Positions 36,201 to 45,200 of a DNA stretch of 64,000 nt are shown here, piece after piece; position 1 is the stretch's first letter; each line of letters begins with the position of its first letter. The notes under the pieces are model-generated. The model was given only the letters and a program-made list of their open reading frames with translations. It did no database searches and was not told the origin of the DNA. Source of the stretch: Corbicula japonica. Its lineage: Eukaryota; Mollusca; Bivalvia; Venerida; Cyrenidae. Location: the NCBI GenBank assembly GCA_038501625.1, contig JAZAYU010000088.1, positions 682,001 through 746,000 of the forward strand, in the 5' to 3' direction. The translations under genes were made by a program, and so were the position numbers.

Positions 36201-39200
36201 TCCTCCATATATACCCATTTTTACGCATATGCGACCAGTGTAGATCCAGATCAGCCGGTACATCCATGCCGTCTGATCAGGATCTGCACTGGTTGCATTT
36301 TGGTCAGAAATAAGCTAACAAATCAAAAGCGAACAGTTTAGATCCTGATCAGATGTGCCGGCTGATCTGGATCTGAACTGTTCGCCCATGCAATAAAGGT
36401 GTGTCTATGGAGGAAAGGGTTAAGTCTTATAGCAAAATGAAAGAAGATTACCTTCAGGGACAAAACTCTCCTTGTATCCCCAATATATTTATAATTCTGT
36501 CATTTTTTTCAATTATTTGTTTTACTTTTAGAGGGAAGCAAATTGTTGTTTAATTAGTATTTTGTGTATCAGGATATTTAGAATATAAATGATTAATAGG
36601 CAAGGTAAATTTGCTTAGTTAAGTTGGCCGGTTTTCCTGGTGCCCCTGTATTGTAAATTATGTGTGCATAATTTTAATTTGTTTGCATGTTAAAGGATAA
36701 AATTGAAAATGTAAACCCATTAGTGAATTAACACATTGGCATTATTTGAACTTAAATATTAGAGTATGCGAAAAAAAAGAGAGCATTTACTTCTTGGCAA
36801 GAAACATGTAGAAGCTTTGACACTCTGGTTTAGTTTGTACTGGTGTTCTAGGAAACTGTTAAGTTGAAAAAAAAATTAATTAAAAAATTGTGAATTATGC
36901 AAATCAGTTACAGGTAGCCTCTTTTTTAGGATGCACCAATCTCATACTTCTCCTCATGTTCTCATATAAACAAACACTGTGAACAAGTTTTCTTCATGAA
37001 TTAGCTCCAAACCACTCATCAACTCGACATTATTGCATTCAAATCTACACAAACATATAAAACAAAAGAAGCTAATGGCATTGTCAAATGATAAGATAGG
37101 TCCTTGACGATCTTACTGAGACAAGTTAAATCAGCAAGAACAAGGTCATAATATTTTTCTGTCCTTGAAACCATTTCAAAATGTGGCCCAGGTGTGCTTA
37201 AACATCAAGAAATAATAATGATATATATATCATATAAAAGAAAAAAAACACGAGACTTTTAATTTATGTATACATTTAATTACTTTGTGGCTAACAATTT
37301 CCTGTTATGCCAGTAGTTTTTTTTTATCTTATTAACTTTAATATGGTAATAAACTTTGTTTTAATTGTTGTGGGGGTATTTTTAATAGAAACAAATTTTC
37401 TATTATTTTTTGCTTGTACTTCTATATTTTATTTAATTACTTTGTGGCTATCAAATTCCTCTATGCTATTTTATGACAATGATGTTTTAATATGAAAAAA
37501 CCTGAGCTTCTGAGTTAGTTGTTATAGGGAGATATTTTAATAGAAAAAAAATTATAAGAAGAAAAGTTTGTTGTTTTGTTTAATTGCTTAATAAATTGTC
37601 TCAAAAATGGAAAACTGGAAAATATTTTTTAATTAAGTCAGCTAAAATGGTTAATTATAAATAATTGGATTATGTTGATATATCAAGAAGAGTACTTTGT
37701 AACCGTTATGCTAAACCCAGTTGTCTGATCAGGATTTGTACTGATCACATCTTTGTCAGAAATAACCTAATAAATAAAAAAGCAAATAGTGCAGACCCTG
37801 AGCTGACTGTTTGCTTACACCATAAAGGCTGTACAGTTTTTATTTTTTTAATAGTGTTACCTTTTTAACTTAAAAAAGACATGTTTTTTAAATCTAAAGT
37901 ATTTTTATCATTTTTACTTTTATTGTATTTTTAATTTACTTTTAAAATAAATGTCTTTCCATCAATACAGAGATATAAATGCAATAAAACTGAACAACTT
38001 ACCTTTGTTACATTTGCTGTAATTTTTTTAACTGTTTTAGCTGTTTAACTTGTCTGCTGAATTGCAATTTATATTTATTCCTTACTTAAACATTCTGTTT
38101 TTGGTTTCACATGAAAGAAATGAAACTGTCTTATTGTATTAACTTTAGTGTCAAATTGCAATTTATATTTATTCCTTATTATAACATTTTGATGAATCTC
38201 TCAAAAGCGTGAAATTAATATTCATACCCATAATCCAATGACATCTGGGGGTAAGTGGTGTCCATTGAAATCCCTGCTTCGGTCATCTGGAATTTATTAC
38301 AATCTAAACACAGCAGTTACAGTTTATTAACTTATATTTGTTTAACAAAACCAGGAGCAATTTCTTGTGTAAACTGTAGAATTCACAGTTTTCACTTGTT
38401 CAATGAATGTTTGATTATTTTGACATTATGATATCATAAAGATATTTAACAAGGAGAAAGTCACTTGAAACAAGTGTGAATAGCAAACCATTCTTTTAAA
38501 GATGCATGTCTTTCGACTGGCTGAAAATTGAAACAAAACTGGTAACAACTAAGTTACCAGTATATTACAATACATTGGAAATGCTAATGTTTGCTTGTTG
38601 CATGGTAACATAAGCATGCTTTTGCATATTAGAGAAAAACAGTATGGGTGATAATTTTTTTTTATTACAAAACCGGTTTTCTGGCTGTACACTCTAACCT
38701 ATACACACCATTTACTTTAAGATGCTGCTTCTTTTGCAAAGGATTGAATCAATATTTAATGTTGTTCGTTTTCATATGTGTGGCGGATGTACTCGGTTGT
38801 ATAAGATACAACTAAGAACGCGTCTTTGAGGTCCGACCTTTAATTTGACTCTGCTTAGTTAACCATATAATTATACGGAAGTGACGTCATGACGTCACCC
38901 AAAACTTTGTAAGTGTTAACGCTTCATAACATCTGTGGTAACCTTATGATTTTTTCCATGACAGTATGGAAAGTGTATTGTTTACTTAATTTTCACAATT
39001 ATTAGATTTATCCTGTTTGGGTTATCACCCTTGATAGCCCCTGTGTTTCTAAATGACAAAATATTATTATTTTGAGCCGTTAACTTTTCATTTTAGTTAT
39101 GACATTTATTATCCCAAGCCACCTGGTGTCTGATCATTCAGTTTTACAGTTTGAGCTAAAATAAAGTCCCTTCTTGACTTCTTATTGTTTCAATAAATAT

Positions 39201-42200
39201 TAAAATATACTGATATGAAATATACAACATTCTATGGGGGGTATACCTTTCATGTTTTACTTTGTTTTATTGCATCTCCCACTTCAATTGTCAAGATTTA
39301 GTTATATGTAACAAGAGCTCGGTGCATTACAGGTCTAGCTCTTTAAGAATTATAAAGAAGATTGTGCACTTTTGCACCAAGCATATGACAAGTTCTTCAG
39401 TTAGTGCAGAAGTCATTCCCTTTAAATCTTGCCACTTCATGAAAACTGTAAGAGGTTGTTTTCACGATGTATTTGTAATTTTATTCCTGCAATAAATAAA
39501 TTTTTAAAGGATATGTCAGCTTAAAAGCAAATCTAGCTGCAGTTGGTATGTACTTAAATACTGTGCATAAATCTTGAATGTCTTCATTTTGAATCTGCTA
39601 CATGGTTACCATCATAAATATAGGCGGTGATTTCAGAATACCACCAAGGCATGTCACGGGAAATTTAGTTTCTTTGAGGATATTTCTTTTGCATTTAAGT
39701 TGTTTGGAAAAAATTTATAAGAGCTTAAAATTATCAGTTGTTTTCTCATAAATAATATGTAATATGAACTTGAAGTTGCCTAATCACTGACCATTCAGGT
39801 GAAAACCTAGAAGTGGTCTTTAAAGCATATGGTCTTTGTTCACGGGTAATTTGTATTTTTTAAAATAAATCAGTGGGACAAATACAACATGGCCTTTATC
39901 CACAGGTGGTCTTTTTTACAAGTGGTCTTTATTGCATGTTTTGACTATATAATGTTTGTTGTACCTTAAAAATGTATAATATTAGCAATGTCAATTTATG
40001 ACATCATTTGGGGCACGTCACGGGAAAAGGTACCTTCGGCCATTATTAGTGATATTTAAGTTTTTACAAAATTTAGGAAGAACTTACAACTATAAATCAA
40101 TTTCTTATAACTAAAATGTGATTTTGTTACACATTTTGACAATAAAATGGTATTTTTACCGCAAAATGCATATTAAATAATGTCGTCTGCTAAAAGTTAT
40201 GACTTCATTTCAAAGATTGCATCAACTGTCCGAATGTATCTTTTCCCGTGATGCGCCCCATTTGAAAGACTTACAACAGCTTTCTGAAGACTAATCTTCC
40301 CATGATTCGCCCCATGAATGTGTAGCTCATTTCTTGCTTGTAAGGGCTCTCACTTAGATCAGAGCCCCCCCCCCCCCATGAATGTGTAGCTCATTTCTTG
40401 CTTGTAAGGGCTCTCACTTAGATCAGAGCCCCCCCATGAATGTGTAGCTCATTTCATGCTTGTAAGGGCTCTCACTTAGATCAGAGCCCCCCCCCCCCCC
40501 CCCCCATGAATGTGTAGCTCATTTCTTGCTTGTAAGGGCTCTCACTTAGATCAGAGCCCCCCCATGAATGTGTAGCTCATTTCATGCTTGTAAGGGCTCT
40601 CACTTAGATCAGAGCACCCCATGAATGTGTCGCTCATTTCATGCTAGTAAGGGCTCTCACTTAGATCAGAGCCCCCCCATGAATGTGTAGCTCATTTCAT
40701 GCTTGTAAGGGCTCTCACTTAGATCTGAGCACCCAAAATCTAAATTGTTTACAATAAATGAAAATTCTTCCACTTGTAGGGGGCAATTGTTCTTAACTCC
40801 ATAATTTTGTTACAATGTTTTTTTGCATGTCCAACCTGTGTATATCCTGATAAGCCATCTAATTTGGATCAACACTGGTCACTTCTTGGGCAGAACTAAA
40901 TCTAAAAGTGAACTGTGTAGATCCTGATCACATATGTGTCAGCTGATTTGGATCTACTCTGTTTGCCAATCTGGTCTGGAGGTTATAAAACTGAGTTTGG
41001 AAACCAGTCTCAAATCTCAAGCATCTGATTGGCTGAAATGGCGACCAGTCACCATTTCAGCCAATCAGATGCTTGAGATTTGAGACTAGTTTCCAATCTC
41101 AGCTTTATAACCTTCAGCCCAGAGAAATGTCTCCTCTATGGAGTAAAGGGTTAATTTCTTGACAAAGCTTGCTATTGCTGTCTTTTTCAAGGTGTCATTA
41201 AGGGCTTACCACACTCCTCCCAATTACGTTCATCTTTTAAAAAGAAAATTTTCAAAATCTCAACAATGGCAAAATGCCGTTAAATGAAACTTTGCACAAA
41301 TCTATGTTATTAATGTATCTTTATTTTGAATATGGTAAGACACGTTAGAACAGTAAAGAAAAAATAGCGAGATTTAAAAATTCCCTCAACTTCTATTTAC
41401 ATAAATTCACAAAAACTAAACAACACATTGAACGGCATTTTGCCATTATTGAGATTTTGATAATTTCCTTTTTATCGATGAACGTGATTGGGGGGAATGT
41501 GGTAAGCCCTTAAAACACTTTTTACATCAAAGCCTTAAGCTTTGCTTTTTACAACATGTTTTCAATATGTTTTGTGTTCTAGTGATCTGTACGCTCATTG
41601 TGTATATTTTCAGGAGTTTGAGGCCATCTATCAGCAGTTCTTTCCACATGGAAGCCCCAAGAAGTTTGCCTCCTATGTGTTCAACATATTTGATACAAAC
41701 AAGGTATGCACTTACCCATTAGTTCAAAACATATAATACATGGATTTACCGTAATACATTATAATCTATCATTTTCATAGTCTAGTCAAAGTTCTCATGG
41801 TAATTGCAAACATATCGCAACTTTCCTGTGTTCTTTCAAAGTTACCTACTGCAAGCTTTCTATGTTTTTTTCAAAATATCTTAAAAGATTTGTACAGTAC
41901 TGTTACTGCAAATTTTCTATGTTACTTTCAGAGTTCCTGCAAAGTTTCTCTTACAAGGTTCTTATAACATTAGTGCAACCTGGTTGCAGCACTCATGAAG
42001 ATTACTGGCACTATTATATTGCTTGTTTTATATGCCTGAAGGGACGTATTATGTTATCGCCTCGGTGTCTGTCTGTCGGTTAGCAATTTCCCTTCCACTC
42101 TAAAACTCTTGAATCCCTTGAAGGATTTCGAAGAAACCTGACACAAATGTTTACCACATTGAGACAATGTGCAGAAGCCATGTTCCGGATAGCTTGCTTC

Positions 42201-45200
42201 AAGGTCAGACTTAAGGGTCAAAGGTCATAGTAAGCAATTTCCCTTCTGCTCTGTAACTCATGAACCCCTTGAAGGATTTCAAAGAAACCTGACACAAGTG
42301 TTAACCACATTGAGACGATGTGCAGAAACTGTGTTTTGGATAGCTTGCTTCAAGGTCAAGGTCAGACTTAGGGGTCAAAGGTCATATGACTTTGTTTCCC
42401 TTCCGCTCTGTAACTTTTCAACCCCATGAAGGATTTTGAAGAAATTCTGAAGAAAATTTAGACGATGTGCAGAAGCCATGTTCATGATGGTTTGCTTCAA
42501 GGTCAAGGTCAGACTTAGTGGTCAAAGGTCATATGACTTTATTTCCTTTTTGCTCTGAACCCCTTTGGGGATTTCAAAGAAACCTGACACAAATGTTTAC
42601 TACATTGAGACAACATGCCGAAGCCATGTTCAGGATGGCTCGCTTCAAGGTCAAGGTCAGACTAATGTGTCAAAGGTCATATGACTTTGTTTCCCTTCTG
42701 CTCTGTTACTCTTTAACCCCTTGAAGGATTTCAAAGACACCTGACACATGTTCACCACATTCAGACAACGTGCAGATTGCATATTCCGGATGGCTCAGTT
42801 CAATGTCAAGGTCATTTGGGAGGGGGGTGGGGGGGGGGGGGGGGGTTGACATTTTTATGCTTGGTTAGGATTTTGGAATGGGGACTTAGATTTTTTATAT
42901 AACTTCAATCTTTTTTTATTGGACCATTTGATGCTTGATCCTGTCCTTTTGGGTTCAACAGTCTAAATTTTGCTCACATCCTCTGATACAACCCTTAGGG
43001 CGTATATTGCCCAGCTTTGCGGTGCTCTTCTTAGAGTTACTGCAAACCTTCAGATTTTTACAAACTTACTACAATGTATGTGGATGTGCAAAATTACAGC
43101 AAAACATATGGATCTTGTAGTTATTGCCAGTTTTATGTGGCTCTTGCACGATAACTGCAAACCTAACAAGATTTCTTGTTTTATTTTTCAGGATGGCATG
43201 ATATCCTTCAAGGAGTTCATTTGTGCTCTCTCTATAACATCTCGAGGGACACTGGATGAAAAACTAGACTGTAAGTATCACGTAAAATTACAATTTAATG
43301 CCTCCCCACTGGTTACTTATTAAATATAATTTCTTGTAAGCTGTTGCAAATATGCCAAAAAAGTGTGATACTTAAGTTGTGTTCAGAATACTGGAAATTC
43401 TTGTGTAAGTAATTCTTCTTGATGTCCCTTGAGTGAGACAAATATTATTTCTTCCACACAAATGGAAAAAATAAGGAGTGTTTAAGGTGTTATGTGACAT
43501 GAGTATTCCAGTAGTTGTTGAAAGTCATGTTACTAGCACATTAAAGCATATAGCAGACATCTTTCAAACACGTCAAAGCTTTTACCAGGTCAGCTCATGG
43601 AAATAATTACACTTTGTGATAAAAGCAAAAAAATCTCCACTTTCCAAGTGTTTTGATGACATAACTTGTGATTTTAGAAAATTTTGCACACAATTCTTTA
43701 AACAGTTGCCTTGTTAAATAATCTCCAACCCATTTTAACATCTATCATGTATTGTTATATAATTATGTATACAAATTAATAATACTGAATTATGAAACGA
43801 AACAAGCAGTGTAAAATTTGTTCATCAACTAGATCTGACAAAAGATAATTTTGCTTTTACATTAAGCATTAGACATAAATTTTGTCTACTTTTGCCTCCA
43901 AATGGTTTCTATATGTTGATATTTGGAGAGTTTTTGCAATAAAAATATCCGTTTCTAAAGAAATCATTGCGAGGGTTCAGTGCAAGACTATTGTAACTCC
44001 TTCTTTATTGCAATGTAGTTACAATAGTCTTGCACTGACCCCTCGAAATTTGTAAAACATTAATACCAACTAATATTATTGTTATTATTATATTGCGTCT
44101 AAATGTGTCTAACTGTAGCAACATTATTGTTAGCCTTATCAGCAGTCATCATTGCAAATTTATTATGGAAATCCTGTTTGCTAACTACTATTTGCAATAA
44201 AAGCAAGAAAAATGATGAAAAAACAAACTAAAGTTAATAATGTTTGTTATTGGCATATTTATTAATTACATGGCATACTTGAAATTTTACCTGTGACCTA
44301 ATGGCCACAAAATGGTTTGCCAATATTTTAATTTTACAAATTTAAAGACTTAAGTGCATTTGCATTGATCACAAAATATTCAAGATATGCCTTTTTCACT
44401 GTTTCATTCATACAGGGATAGCCGAGATTGCGTGTCGTTTTTTATTCATTTTTGGGTAAATTGAATACGACAGACAACCAGACATAGCTAATGGACTTTA
44501 ATTGTAGTGGAATCCGTTCAGCTGTTTTCTTTCAAGACAACACTGATAATGATTATAAAGTCTGGTGATACTGATGATGAAGCCTGTATTATAACTATAT
44601 TAACTATATATTTACACTTCAACTTTGTCCTCTACAATAAAGTCTTATTCATCAAACAGATCATAATTTCTCTTGGTAAACAGTGTGACGTATTATTTTA
44701 AAAGGCGTGGCTACAGTAGAGCCGTTCATAATTTATTGGACGTAGCCCAATGTTTTGACGTGTGACGTTGCCAAACACGCACGTTTTGCCACGAGTAGCT
44801 ACGAAAAAGCGTGCCATCATTCACTGTGCTGTAAACGTTGCTGTTCCAACAGCTTTTTGAAAAAGCTGTAATATCACAAATTCTTCTAATAATTTAATGA
44901 GAGTATTTATGAGTGTAAATATAAGGATTGAATAAATATTTAATGGTTTTCATTGGGGTATGGAAAACAGTAGGGTTGTTTAGAGTACACACACTTTAAA
45001 CAACCAACTGTTTTCCATATCCCAATGAAAACCATTAAATATTGATTCAGTCCTTAAATATGGTGTAAATGGTTAAGCTACTCTGTATTATAAATAAGAA
45101 CATGTTTATTTTGTTTTAGCTTTGGAGAGCTGAATGTGAGCTACAAAGTTTTAGACTTCTAAGAGCTTGCACAAATATATTTCACTCACATTTCACTTAC

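Larger units (their letters stand above)
36424..39990. other. Intronic AT-rich DNA
   Basis: Apart from the repeat P fragment at 37690 and the CRE palindrome at 38881, no coding or structured element was recognised. Around 38760-38900 the base composition is more balanced than its surroundings. Confidence 0.5.

Noticed and set aside
40313..40735. CRISPR-like repeat with C spacers
   Set aside because: The 'spacers' are only C-runs of varying length, so it is a tandem repeat.
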